From Methylocaldum sp002005105 (GTDB lineage Bacteria > Pseudomonadota > Gammaproteobacteria > Methylococcales > Methylococcaceae): a stretch of 64,000 nucleotides of DNA. The notes beneath the pieces were generated by a model that saw only the letters and a program-made list of their open reading frames with translations, was not told the origin of the DNA and made no database searches. The stretch is from the NCBI RefSeq assembly GCF_051027545.1, contig NZ_CP194902.1, positions 310,001 through 374,000 of the forward strand. Reading direction: 5' to 3'. Of the stretch, positions 38,310 through 47,706 are shown piece by piece. Position 1 is the stretch's first letter. Each line of letters opens with the position of its first letter. The translations under genes were made by a program, and so were the position numbers.

Positions 38310-39252
38310 CGCCCTCTCCGCGACGCGGGAAGCTCGTTTCCAATATTCGCCACGTCAAGTCCTCGAACGATAAGCCCGCCACTTTCGCCGCCATCGGAAC
38401 CAAGCTGTGGTCGGTCATGCCGGGAACCGTGTTGACCTCGATCAACCACGGCTGGTTATCTTGATCGACCAAAAGATCCACCCGAGCCCAGCCGGTCACG
38501 CCGAGCGTATCGCAAGCTTGTAGAGCCAATTTCTGGAGAGCGGCCTCCTCTTCACGGGGAAGTCCGGCCGGACAGTGATAACGAGTGGTCTCGGCGCGAT
38601 ATTTGGCATCGAAATCGTAAAAAGAATGGGGCGTTTCCAAGCGAATCAACGGCAACGGCTCGCCGTCGAGCACGCCGGCTGTATATTCCCGACCGACAAT
38701 CCAAGCCTCCGCAAAAACCGCGCAATTATAGTGTGAAGCGCGTTCCCATGCTTCCATTAATTCGATTTTATTTTCGGCCCGCCCCATTCCGATGCTGGAA
38801 CCCTCTTGAGCGGGTTTCACGATGACCGGGAATCCCAGCAGATCGGCGCACCGGTCTACGTCCTCCGGCCCTTGAAGTTTCATCCAGCGCGGCGTCGGCA
38901 ATCCCGCTCCGAGCCAGCACAGCTTGGTCCTGAGCTTGTCCATGCTCAAGGCCGACGGCAGGACACCGCTTCCGGTGTAGGGCAGTCCCAAGGCTTCCAG
39001 AGCCCCTTGAAGAACGCCGTCTTCGCCACCCCTTCCATGGATCACGTTGAACACGCGGTCAAAATGTTGTTCGAGCAGCGGCTGTATCGGATTTCTCGTT
39101 ACATCTATGCCGACCGCATCGATGTTATTTTTCAACAAGGCCGCCAAAACCGCCTGACCGCTCTTCAAAGAAATTTCGCGCTCCGCGGCGGCACCGCCCA
39201 TCAACACGGCAACACGTCCAAATTCAGCCGATTTCAGGATTCGCTTGCTCAT
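38296..39252 (-). CDS. ddl: D-alanine--D-alanine ligase
   Basis: The 318-residue ATP-grasp ligase makes the D-Ala-D-Ala end of the peptidoglycan precursor. It has the N-terminal VAVLMGGAAAEREISLKSG, the loop HGRGGEDGVLQG, and the metal-binding WLIEVNTVPGMT. The penultimate-loop segment GREYTAGVL is normal for D-Ala ligases. The ATG directly follows the murB TGA with no gap. Confidence 0.98.
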   Translation of the reverse strand: MSKRILKSAEFGRVAVLMGGAAAEREISLKSGQAVLAALLKNNIDAVGIDVTRNPIQPLLEQHFDRVFNVIHGRGGEDGVLQGALEALGLPYTGSGVLPSALSMDKLRTKLCWLGAGLPTPRWMKLQGPEDVDRCADLLGFPVIVKPAQEGSSIGMGRAENKIELMEAWERASHYNCAVFAEAWIVGREYTAGVLDGEPLPLIRLETPHSFYDFDAKYRAETTRYHCPAGLPREEEAALQKLALQACDTLGVTGWARVDLLVDQDNQPWLIEVNTVPGMTDHSLVPMAAKVAGLSFEDLTWRILETSFPRRGEGDAEA

Positions 39253-40185
39253 TCAATCTCTCCTCGTCGATTTTTCGCCCACGATCCGAACTTCGGGAAT
39301 CAAGTGCTGCCCGAATGTCTGCTCAACGGTCGTCTGGACGAACCCTATCAGAGCCTCGATATCGGCCGCCCTGGCCGCACCCGTGTTAATGATGAAATTG
39401 GCGTGTTTTTCGGAAACGCATGCATCGCCCATGCGATACCCCTTGAGCCCGCAGGCTTCGATAAGGCGCGCAGCATGATCGCCCACCGGGTTCCGGAACA
39501 CCGAGCCGCAATTCGGCAGATTGATGGGCTGCGATGCGCTTCGTTTAGCCAGCAACGCCCGGATTCGTTCGCGGCTGGCAACCGCATCACCAGACTGAAG
39601 CCGGAGCTCACAAGCCAAAAACCATTCGTTCTCTGGCCCCTTCACGCTGCGGTAGCCAACGAGAAAGTCGCCCCCGCTGCGGTCCCGCAACGTACCGGAA
39701 CGGTCGACCGTCACCACCCGCGCCACCAGGGGCCATGTCTCGCCGCCGAATGCCCCGGCATTCATTGCAAGGGCGCCGCCCATGGTGCCCGGAATTCCCG
39801 CCAGGAATTCGGCGCCGGTCAGTTCCTGTTCGGAACAAAATCTGGCCACGTGAGCGCAAGGCACGCCCACCTCGGCATAAATGCGTCCGGAACCTGAACG
39901 CCGAAGTACTCTCAAACGATTTCGGGTACAGATAACCGTACCTCTGATTCCGCCGTCCCGAACCAGCAGATTACTGCCCAGGCCCAGCCAGAAAACCGGT
40001 TCATTGGGAGGCAGCGAACGCAAAAACAGAACCAAATCGTCCGCGTCGGCCGGCAAGTAAAAGCGATCGGCCGGTCCACCGACGCGCCAGGAGGTGTGGT
40101 TCGCCAGTGGCTCGTTATAGCGCATCTCGCCCCTTAAACCGAGCGAACTGACCGCGCTTATCCCATCTTCGCAGACCGCAGTCAC
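39253..40185 (-). CDS. murB: UDP-N-acetylenolpyruvoylglucosamine reductase
   Basis: This FAD enzyme (310 residues from the chosen start) makes UDP-MurNAc. It has NHTSWRVGGPADRFYLP, the FAD motif WLGLGSNLLVRDGG, GIPGTMGGALAMNAGAFG and the catalytic serine in PNCGSVFRNP. I chose GTG at 40185, which forms a 4-nt GTGA overlap with the murC stop, like neighbouring junctions. A GTG at 40218 would add 11 residues inside murC. It is a type I MurB. Confidence 0.95.
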   Translation of the reverse strand: MTAVCEDGISAVSSLGLRGEMRYNEPLANHTSWRVGGPADRFYLPADADDLVLFLRSLPPNEPVFWLGLGSNLLVRDGGIRGTVICTRNRLRVLRRSGSGRIYAEVGVPCAHVARFCSEQELTGAEFLAGIPGTMGGALAMNAGAFGGETWPLVARVVTVDRSGTLRDRSGGDFLVGYRSVKGPENEWFLACELRLQSGDAVASRERIRALLAKRSASQPINLPNCGSVFRNPVGDHAARLIEACGLKGYRMGDACVSEKHANFIINTGAARAADIEALIGFVQTTVEQTFGQHLIPEVRIVGEKSTRRD

Positions 40186-41639
40186 TGGATTGCTCCGACC
40201 GGCATGTCGGTCAAGCACAACGGCAATTCGACAGCAACTTGCCCGATGCTTCCGGCCCCGAGCGTCAAAACGACATCGCCCGGCTCGACTATGCCCGGAA
40301 GGATTTCAGCCAGGTCGCTTACCTTTTCGACGAAAACCGGATCGATCTGGCCTCGCACCCGGATCGCCCTCGATAATGCCCGCCCGTCCGCGCCGATTAC
40401 CGGCGCTTCGCCGGCGGCATAGACATCGAGTAGCACCAGAACGTCGGTTTTGGACAGAACCTGCACAAAATCCTCGAACAGATCGCGCGTCCGCGTATAG
40501 CGATGCGGCTGAAACACCAATACCAGCCGCCGGTCCGGCCAGGCTTGGCGCGCCGAGTCGAGGGTCGCCGCAATCTCTCGCGGGTGATGCCCGTAGTCGT
40601 CGACGAAAGTGACGAAGGAGCCGCCGAAAGGTACCTCGGCATTGATCTGAAAACGCCGTCCAATACCCCGAAATCCCAGCAAAGCACGCTGTATGATCTC
40701 GTCGGAAATACCCAATTCTCCAGCGATGGCAATTACTGATAATGAATTCAATATGTTATGCCGCCCCGGGAGATTTAGGCTCACGTCGAGCGGTTCATCG
40801 CACCCCGACCTAAGCACCGAAAAATGCGAACGCAATCCGTCTTGACGGATATTCACGGCCCGGATGTCGGCTTCCGGACTGAAACCGTAGGTTTTCATCG
40901 GCTTACTGATTTCCGGCAGAATATCCCTGACGCCCGGATCGTCCAGACACAGCACGGCCAGACCGTAGAACGGCACATGATGCAAGAATTCGACGAAGGC
41001 CCTCTTCAGTCTGCTGAAATCACCGCTATAGGTCTCCATGTGGTCCCGGTCGATATTGGTGACCACGGCAATCATGGGCTGCAAATATAAGAAAGAGGCA
41101 TCGCTCTCGTCCGCCTCGGCGACAAGATAGGAGCCTTTGCCGAGCTGAGCGTTGGTGCCTACGCTGTTGAGGCGCCCTCCGATAACGAATGTAGGATCGA
41201 GTCCGGCTTCGGCAAGTACGCTGGATGTCAGGCTGGTCGTCGTGGTCTTGCCGTGGGTGCCGGCTACGGCGATGCCGTAGCGGAACCGCATCAGTTCGGC
41301 GAGCATCTCCGCCCGCGAAATGACCGGAATTTTCTGGGAACGTGCAGCATCGACTTCCACGTTGGATCGATTGACGGCACTGGATACGACCACGACCTCG
41401 GATTCCGCGATATGCACGGGCGCATGACCGAAGAATATTTTCGCGCCGAGTTCAGCCAAGCGCCGTGTATTGGCATTTTCATTAAGATCCGAGCCCGAGA
41501 CCTGATACCCGAGATTTAGAAGAACCTCGGCAATGCCGCACATGCCGGTGCCGCCGATCCCGACGAAGTGAATCCGACGGATGCGGTTCATGCCGTATTG
41601 TCCCGCGATTTGCTCAGGCAGCTTCACGGTCGACCTCAT
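40182..41639 (-). CDS. murC: UDP-N-acetylmuramate--L-alanine ligase
   Basis: The 485-residue Mur ligase adds the first L-Ala to UDP-MurNAc. It begins HFVGIGGTGMCGIAEVLL, contains the ATP loop AVAGTHGKTTTTSL and the Mur signature around VEADESDASFL. A second in-frame ATG at 41591 would shorten the tail before this motif; I keep the upstream ATG, which overlaps murG by 26 bases. Confidence 0.97.
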   Translation of the reverse strand: MRSTVKLPEQIAGQYGMNRIRRIHFVGIGGTGMCGIAEVLLNLGYQVSGSDLNENANTRRLAELGAKIFFGHAPVHIAESEVVVVSSAVNRSNVEVDAARSQKIPVISRAEMLAELMRFRYGIAVAGTHGKTTTTSLTSSVLAEAGLDPTFVIGGRLNSVGTNAQLGKGSYLVAEADESDASFLYLQPMIAVVTNIDRDHMETYSGDFSRLKRAFVEFLHHVPFYGLAVLCLDDPGVRDILPEISKPMKTYGFSPEADIRAVNIRQDGLRSHFSVLRSGCDEPLDVSLNLPGRHNILNSLSVIAIAGELGISDEIIQRALLGFRGIGRRFQINAEVPFGGSFVTFVDDYGHHPREIAATLDSARQAWPDRRLVLVFQPHRYTRTRDLFEDFVQVLSKTDVLVLLDVYAAGEAPVIGADGRALSRAIRVRGQIDPVFVEKVSDLAEILPGIVEPGDVVLTLGAGSIGQVAVELPLCLTDMPVGAIQ

Positions 41640-42690
41640 TCAGGCAGATTTCGGCTACCACCTGGGCCGCATCCGGCTTCGCCAGGGCCGATGCGCGCTC
41701 CGCCATGGCCTTCAGTCGGGCCGGTTCCTGCATCAGGGCGGTGATTTCTTCGGCAAGACGCTCCGCGGACAGCTCGGCCTGAGGAATCAGCACGGCCGCT
41801 CCATTATCGACGAGGTACCGGGCATTGTGAGTCTGATGATCGTCTATGGCGTATGGATACGGAACCAAGATCGACGGCAACCCCGCCGCGGTCAGCTCAC
41901 TGATCGTCATCGCTCCCGAACGGCAAACCACCAAATCTGCCCAGGCGTAAGCCTCGGCCATGTCCTCGACAAATGCTTCGATCCGCGCCGACAGTCTCAA
42001 TTGTGCGTACCGGACCGCTGTTTTTGCCCGCATCGCCTCTCCGGTCTGATGAAAAACGCGAATCGGCATCTCAACCCTCGCGAGGGCCTCCGGCACGATC
42101 TCGTTCAAAGCCCTGGCGCCTTGGCTACCTCCGAGAACCAAAATCTTAAGGGGCTCGTCCCATCCGGCCCCGATTTCTCGTTTAAGAAAAACAATTTCTT
42201 GCCGTACCGGATTTCCGGTACAGAGCGCTCCCAACTTGGGTGCGAAACTATCGGGAAAAGCTTCCAATACCACTTGCGCCCTCCGGGCGAGCCAGCGATT
42301 GGTAGTTCCTGGAATGCGGTTTTGCTCATGAAGCACCAAGGGGATACCCAGCAGACGCGCCATAAGCCCCCCCGGCCCCGAGACGAATCCCCCCATCCCG
42401 AGAACCACGCTCGGCTTGACGCGACGCAAAATGAACAATGCCTGCAAGCAAGCTTTCGTCAGCATGAACGGAAAACTCAACTTGGCTAACCAGCCCTTGC
42501 CGCGCAAACCTGACACCGACAACCATTCCACGGGGATACCGGCCGCCGGCACGACTCGAGCCTCCAACCCGGACCGAGTCCCCATCCAGACTACCTCGTG
42601 CCCCCGTGCCAAAAGCTCCCGCGCGACCGCCAAGGCCGGATACACATGACCGCCGGTACCGCCGGCCATGATCATCAGACGTGCGCCCAT
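41614..42690 (-). CDS. murG: Lipid II-forming N-acetylglucosaminyltransferase MurG
   Basis: The 358-residue GT28 enzyme transfers GlcNAc to lipid I on the inner face of the membrane. It carries the first glycine loop MAGGTGGHVYPALAVA, the second loop LVLGGSQGARALNE and the nucleotide-sugar site VCRSGAMTISELTAAG. Its start lies inside the last 16 bases of ftsW. Confidence 0.98.
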   Translation of the reverse strand: MGARLMIMAGGTGGHVYPALAVARELLARGHEVVWMGTRSGLEARVVPAAGIPVEWLSVSGLRGKGWLAKLSFPFMLTKACLQALFILRRVKPSVVLGMGGFVSGPGGLMARLLGIPLVLHEQNRIPGTTNRWLARRAQVVLEAFPDSFAPKLGALCTGNPVRQEIVFLKREIGAGWDEPLKILVLGGSQGARALNEIVPEALARVEMPIRVFHQTGEAMRAKTAVRYAQLRLSARIEAFVEDMAEAYAWADLVVCRSGAMTISELTAAGLPSILVPYPYAIDDHQTHNARYLVDNGAAVLIPQAELSAERLAEEITALMQEPARLKAMAERASALAKPDAAQVVAEICLNEVDREAA

Positions 42691-43874
42691 TTGGCCCTAA
42701 CCCTGGGCGCCGCGGCATAAGCCTCGAGGGCTTCGCTCCGAACCCGAAATAAAAGTCCTAATGCCGCACACATAACCATCATGCTTCCGCCGCCGTAACT
42801 CATCAGCGGCAAGGTCAGTCCTTTCGTGGGCAACATGCCCATATTCACTCCCATATTGATAAACGATTGAAGTCCAAACCAAATACCGATGCCGTAAGCA
42901 ACGAACGCACCAAAGCGGTTCTCAGCCCGGTCGGCCAGCTGACCTATTACGAGCGCACGCCAAACAATCAGCATAAACAGCGAGATAACAGCGGTGGTAC
43001 CGACCAATCCCAACTCTTCGCCAATGATGGAAAAGAGAAAGTCGGTATGCGCCTCCGGCAAATAAAACAGCTTTTGCACGCTCGAACCCAAACCCACCCC
43101 GGTCCACTCGCCGCGACCGAACGCGATCAGGGCCTGGGTAAGCTGAAAACCGGTATCGAGCGGATGTTCCCAGGGATTGGTAAAACTGAGTACGCGCTTC
43201 AAACGGTATTCAGCGCTGTAAATCAGCCCAACCCCGGCAAATGTCATTAGGCCGAGCAGTACGCCGAACTGCCATAATCTCGCACCACCCAGAAACAACA
43301 TGCCCAGTGCCGTCGCCATGACTACCGCAGTCGCACCGAAGTCGGGCTCCAGGAGCAGCAGTAATGCACCTATGGATAGCAGCGCCAGAGGCCGGATCAT
43401 TCCTTGAACCGAGTCGCGCACCGTGCGGAGATGACGGTGGATATAGCTTGCCGTATAAATGACGGCGATGAGCTTGAATACCTCGGAAACCTGAACCCGT
43501 ATGCCGAATAAGTTGATCCAGCGCGAACTCCCGTTCACGACCTTGCCGACGCCGGGCATCAAAACCACGACCAGTAGAACGAGCCCAAACAGGAACAAGC
43601 TCAACGACGATTTCTGCCATGACTCTAACTTGACCGAGGCGACGGCGCAACCGGCGCAAAGACCGAGAGCGATGTGGACTAGCTGGTGTCGGGGGAAATA
43701 AAAACTGTCCTCGGCGAGTTTCTCCCCGAGGTGCAGAGAGGCCGAGGCAACCATTACGAAACCGAGGAGCAGAAGCCCTAAGGACGCAACCAATAAGACA
43801 GTGTCCAAATAAAAGCGCCGGTCCCCCCAATGCAGCACCAACCCGCGCCCGCGGACTGTCACTTTCGCCCTCAT
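42675..43874 (-). CDS. ftsW: Septal peptidoglycan glycosyltransferase FtsW
   Basis: The 399-residue SEDS protein has ten expected membrane helices and polymerises lipid II with FtsI at the septum. It contains NGSSRWINLFGIRVQVSE, the long periplasmic loop and LPLMSYGGGSMM near the end. The ATG at 43874 makes an ATGA overlap with the murD stop; a longer frame to 43952 lies within murD. Confidence 0.96.
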   Translation of the reverse strand: MRAKVTVRGRGLVLHWGDRRFYLDTVLLVASLGLLLLGFVMVASASLHLGEKLAEDSFYFPRHQLVHIALGLCAGCAVASVKLESWQKSSLSLFLFGLVLLVVVLMPGVGKVVNGSSRWINLFGIRVQVSEVFKLIAVIYTASYIHRHLRTVRDSVQGMIRPLALLSIGALLLLLEPDFGATAVVMATALGMLFLGGARLWQFGVLLGLMTFAGVGLIYSAEYRLKRVLSFTNPWEHPLDTGFQLTQALIAFGRGEWTGVGLGSSVQKLFYLPEAHTDFLFSIIGEELGLVGTTAVISLFMLIVWRALVIGQLADRAENRFGAFVAYGIGIWFGLQSFINMGVNMGMLPTKGLTLPLMSYGGGSMMVMCAALGLLFRVRSEALEAYAAAPRVRAKWAHV

Positions 43875-45256
43875 GGCGAAAGCCCCATGACTTCTTCCGT
43901 GAACACCCGTCCCCTTTCCTGATAGTCCTTGTATTGATCGAGGCTGGCACATGCCGGAGCCAGCAGAACCGAATCGCCACGCTGCGCCAAGGACCGTGCA
44001 GCCCGGACCGCCTGACGCATATTTTCGACGCGGACCGTGGGAACGACATCTCTCAACGCCGTTTCCAACAACGGGGCGTCTTTGCCCATCAGCACCGCCG
44101 CCCGCACCTTTTCGGCGACTACGGGTCTGAGTACGGAGAATTCTGCATCCTTACCATCCCCCCCCGCAATCAGTATTGCCTTGGAATGCAACCCGGCCAA
44201 GGCCGCCATGCACGCACCGACGTTGGTGGCTTTGGAGTCGTTAATCCACGTGACGCCGTCGATTTCCGCCACCGTTTGCATGCGATGCGCCAGCCCCTCA
44301 AACTTTTCGAGCGCATTGATCATGGCCGCTTGCGACAAGCCGATCGCTTCTCCCAGCGCGACGGCCGCCAGGGCGTTGGATACATTATGGCGTCCTTGAA
44401 TACCGATTTTCTCAGTCCGGATCAGCGGCTCGCCGTGACTTGTCAGCCACTCCGCTCCGTCGGCGACCGAAATGCCGTAATCGACACCCGACTCTCGCAA
44501 GCCGAACCACACACAGCGTCGATCCGGTTCCACCATCGCCGCAACCATAGGATCGTCGCGATTCAGCACCATTACGCCCTGCCCGCGAAAAATTCGTCGC
44601 TTGGCATCGGCATAAGCCTGGATGTCCGGATAGCGATCCATATGATCGGGGCTGATGTTGAGAACGGTCGCTGCGTCCGGCCTTAAAAGCGAGGAACGCT
44701 CCAACTGAAAGCTCGACAGCTCTAGAACGTAAAGCTCCGCTCGGTCGTCCAGAAGCTCCAGCATCGGTGTACCGAGATTCCCCCCCACTCGCACATTCCT
44801 GCCGTCGGCTTCCGCCATCAGGCCGACTAGTGTCGTTACGGTACTTTTGCCGTTCGCTCCCGTGATCGCCAGAATGGGCGCTTTCGCCATGCATGCGAAA
44901 AGATCGAGATCGCCGAATACCGGTATCTTCCGCCGTTGAGCCTCCTTGATTTTCGGCTGGTCCAACGGCACGCCCGGGCTAACGATCAAATGGGTAGCGG
45001 CCGAGAATGCCGCACTGTGAAGGCCGCCCAGAAAGACTCCGGCGTCGGGGCAAGTCTCGCGCAATTCTGCCAGACACGGGGGCCATTCCCGAGTATCGGT
45101 CACCGCAAATTCGATACCTTGGCCTGCCAGAAAACGCGCTACCGAAAGACCGGTCTTGCCCAACCCGAAAATCAGAACACGCGCGGAGCGGCGGTCCAAT
45201 CCGAGTTTGTCCAATGGATTTACGGCATCAAGATAAACCTCTGCGTTTGCCGCCAT
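43871..45256 (-). CDS. murD: UDP-N-acetylmuramoylalanine--D-glutamate ligase
   Basis: The 461-residue Mur ligase adds D-Glu. It has the N-terminal UDP-binding VLIFGLGKTGLSVARF, the ATP loop AITGANGKSTVTTLV, and WINDSKATNVGACMAAL in the C-terminal domain. GGTG precedes the ATG, and it lies 3 bp downstream of mraY. Confidence 0.97.
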   Translation of the reverse strand: MAANAEVYLDAVNPLDKLGLDRRSARVLIFGLGKTGLSVARFLAGQGIEFAVTDTREWPPCLAELRETCPDAGVFLGGLHSAAFSAATHLIVSPGVPLDQPKIKEAQRRKIPVFGDLDLFACMAKAPILAITGANGKSTVTTLVGLMAEADGRNVRVGGNLGTPMLELLDDRAELYVLELSSFQLERSSLLRPDAATVLNISPDHMDRYPDIQAYADAKRRIFRGQGVMVLNRDDPMVAAMVEPDRRCVWFGLRESGVDYGISVADGAEWLTSHGEPLIRTEKIGIQGRHNVSNALAAVALGEAIGLSQAAMINALEKFEGLAHRMQTVAEIDGVTWINDSKATNVGACMAALAGLHSKAILIAGGDGKDAEFSVLRPVVAEKVRAAVLMGKDAPLLETALRDVVPTVRVENMRQAVRAARSLAQRGDSVLLAPACASLDQYKDYQERGRVFTEEVMGLSP

Positions 45257-45259
45257 CTT

Positions 45260-46342
45260 TCACCTCAACTTCAAGGTCGCGAGTCCAATCAAGACCAGAA
45301 TCACGGTGATGATCCAAAAGCGTACGATCACGCGCGGTTCCGGCCATCCCTTTAACTCGAAATGATGATGAATAGGTGCCATGCGAAAAATACGGCGACC
45401 GGTGAGCTTGAATGAAATGACCTGAAGCATCACCGATAAGGTCTCCATGACGAACACGCCGCCCATGATCATCAGCACGATCTCTTGCCGGACCAAAACA
45501 GCGAGTGTTCCGAGAGCGGCGCCCAGCGCCAGGGCACCAACATCGCCCATGAAGACCTGAGCCGGATAAGCGTTGAACCAAAGAAATCCGAGCCCGGCCC
45601 CCACCAAGGCGCCGCAAAATACCACCAACTCGCCCGCCTTGGGTATAAAAGGAATGCCCAAGTATTCCGCGAAGTTCACGTTGCCCGAGACGTAGGCAAA
45701 GATGCCGAGAGCACCACCCACGAGCACCGTCGGCATGATGGCGAGGCCGTCGAGGCCATCGGTCAGGTTCACCGCATTGCTCGAACCTACGATCACGAAA
45801 TAGGCCAGAATTGGATAGGCGAAACCCAAGTTCAGCACAACCTGCTTGAAGAACGGCACAATGAACTGAGTCTCGGTCGAGACCGTGGCAGTGCCATAAA
45901 GAAACACCGCTGCCGCCATACCGACCACGGACTGCCAAAAGTACTTGTGTCGTGCGGCCAAGCCGTCGCTATTGCGCAGTACCAGCTTTTTGTAATCGTC
46001 GACGAAACCCACCAGGCCGAATGCCAGCGTGACCAGCAAAATGACCCACACATAGCGATTGCTGAGATCGGCCCAAAGCAGGGTGCTGATCGCTATCGAC
46101 ACCAGAATGAGCGCCCCGCCCATGGTCGGGGTTCCGGCTTTGGAAAAATGGCTCTGCGGCCCGTCGCTCCGGATACTCTGTCCGACTTTATATTTACTGA
46201 GGTGTCGGATCATCACCGGTCCGACAATGAATGAAATGATCAGGGCGGTTAACACGCCCAAAATGGCTCGTAACGTCAGATACTGAAAGACGCGAAAAAC
46301 GTCGAAGTACTTTTGGAGAGCCTCTGCCAGTATCAGCAGCAT
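45260..46342 (-). CDS. mraY: Phospho-MurNAc-pentapeptide transferase MraY
   Basis: The 360-residue membrane enzyme makes lipid I from UDP-MurNAc-pentapeptide and undecaprenyl phosphate. It has about ten membrane helices, the catalytic aspartates in GFVDDYKK, NAVNLTDGLDGLA, and the HHHFELKGW motif near the C-terminus. The start overlaps the murF 3' end by 10 bases. Confidence 0.98.
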   Translation of the reverse strand: MLLILAEALQKYFDVFRVFQYLTLRAILGVLTALIISFIVGPVMIRHLSKYKVGQSIRSDGPQSHFSKAGTPTMGGALILVSIAISTLLWADLSNRYVWVILLVTLAFGLVGFVDDYKKLVLRNSDGLAARHKYFWQSVVGMAAAVFLYGTATVSTETQFIVPFFKQVVLNLGFAYPILAYFVIVGSSNAVNLTDGLDGLAIMPTVLVGGALGIFAYVSGNVNFAEYLGIPFIPKAGELVVFCGALVGAGLGFLWFNAYPAQVFMGDVGALALGAALGTLAVLVRQEIVLMIMGGVFVMETLSVMLQVISFKLTGRRIFRMAPIHHHFELKGWPEPRVIVRFWIITVILVLIGLATLKLR

Positions 46343-47706
46343 AGATTGCTCCGCTCCCGCAATGCCTCTACTACCCGCTCCATATGTTGACTGCGTGAAC
46401 CTTTAATCAATAACACAACGTTCTCGTTAATCTGCTGTCGTATTTGTTCAATCAACTGGTCCTGCTCTTGGCAATACAGAGCACCTTCGCCGAAAGACTC
46501 CGCCGCCCGGTCCGCATTCGGGCCCACGGCAAATAACCGAGCCACGCCCATCGCTTTCGCTTGGCGGCCGATCTCGGCGTGCAACTCCGCGCTCGCCTCA
46601 CCCAGTTCGCCGAATGCGCCCAAGGCAACCCAGTGCTCGCCCGAAAGCTGCCGTAGCACATTTAGAGCGGCCCGAAAGGAATTGGGATTGGCGTTGTAGG
46701 CATCGTTAATCAACAAGGATCCTCGAATGCCGTTTGCCGGCTCGACGCGCCCCGGCACCGGAACAACGCGGGAAAGCCCTGTCCGTATCTGTTCGATATC
46801 GAAACCCAGTGCGTAAGCCACCGCTGCCGCCGCTAGCGCATTCGTCACGTTATGATTTCCAGCCAAGGACAAAGCCAGAGGATAACGGCCTCCTTGATAT
46901 AGAAGATCGAAGGACGAGCGGAACTTACCGTCGCTTATGCCCGTTCGTATGGAATCCGCATCGGCGCGTACCACAGCATCGGGGCCGAAGCCGAAACTGA
47001 TGACCTCCCGGGAGCCGGCCATTTCGCGCCAGCGTCCGAAGAAACGATCGTCCGCGTTGAGCACGGCGGTACCGTCCGGCCCGAGTGAAGCAATCAATTC
47101 TCCTTTTGCTGACGCCACACCCTCGAGCGAGCCGAAACCTTCCAGATGCGCCGCTCCGGCATTGGAAATTACGGCGACGTCCGGTTTCGCCAATCCGGCG
47201 ACGTAAGCAATCTCGCCCGGATGATTCGCACCCATTTCTATTGCTGCAAAACGGTATTCGTCCGCCAGCCGCAACAACATCAAAGGAACACCGATATCAT
47301 TATTGAGGTTGCCCTGCGTCTTGAGCACCGGTGCGGCAACTCCCAGGATGGCCGCAACCATCTCTTTGACGGTCGTTTTTCCGTTGCTGCCGGTGATGCC
47401 GACTAAACGACCGGTCCAACGATCGCGGCAAGCCGCCGAAAACCGTCCGAGCGCTATTCGTCCGTCTTCGACCCTCACTTGTGGCAATTCGCAATCGGTC
47501 CAGCGCTCGACCACTGCTCCACAGGCACCCGCCGATTTCGCTTGGGCGACGAACTCGTTGCCGTCGAACCGGGCTCCGCGAATAGCCAGATAGAGATCAC
47601 CGGGCTTCAAAGAGCGGGTATCGATACTTAGATTCTCGAATGCCACATCGTCGCCATGCCGCTCACCGCCGACAATCGTGCTGAATTCGGAAAGACGCAT
47701 CTTCAT
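46333..47706 (-). CDS. murF: UDP-MurNAc-tripeptide--D-Ala-D-Ala ligase
   Basis: The 457-residue Mur ligase adds D-Ala-D-Ala. It has the ATP loop GITGSNGKTTVKEM, EMGANHPGEIAYVA and LLINDAYNANPNSF. The ATG at 47706 sits in an ATGA overlap with the murE stop; a second ATG two codons later is possible. Confidence 0.96.
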   Translation of the reverse strand: MKMRLSEFSTIVGGERHGDDVAFENLSIDTRSLKPGDLYLAIRGARFDGNEFVAQAKSAGACGAVVERWTDCELPQVRVEDGRIALGRFSAACRDRWTGRLVGITGSNGKTTVKEMVAAILGVAAPVLKTQGNLNNDIGVPLMLLRLADEYRFAAIEMGANHPGEIAYVAGLAKPDVAVISNAGAAHLEGFGSLEGVASAKGELIASLGPDGTAVLNADDRFFGRWREMAGSREVISFGFGPDAVVRADADSIRTGISDGKFRSSFDLLYQGGRYPLALSLAGNHNVTNALAAAAVAYALGFDIEQIRTGLSRVVPVPGRVEPANGIRGSLLINDAYNANPNSFRAALNVLRQLSGEHWVALGAFGELGEASAELHAEIGRQAKAMGVARLFAVGPNADRAAESFGEGALYCQEQDQLIEQIRQQINENVVLLIKGSRSQHMERVVEALRERSNLCC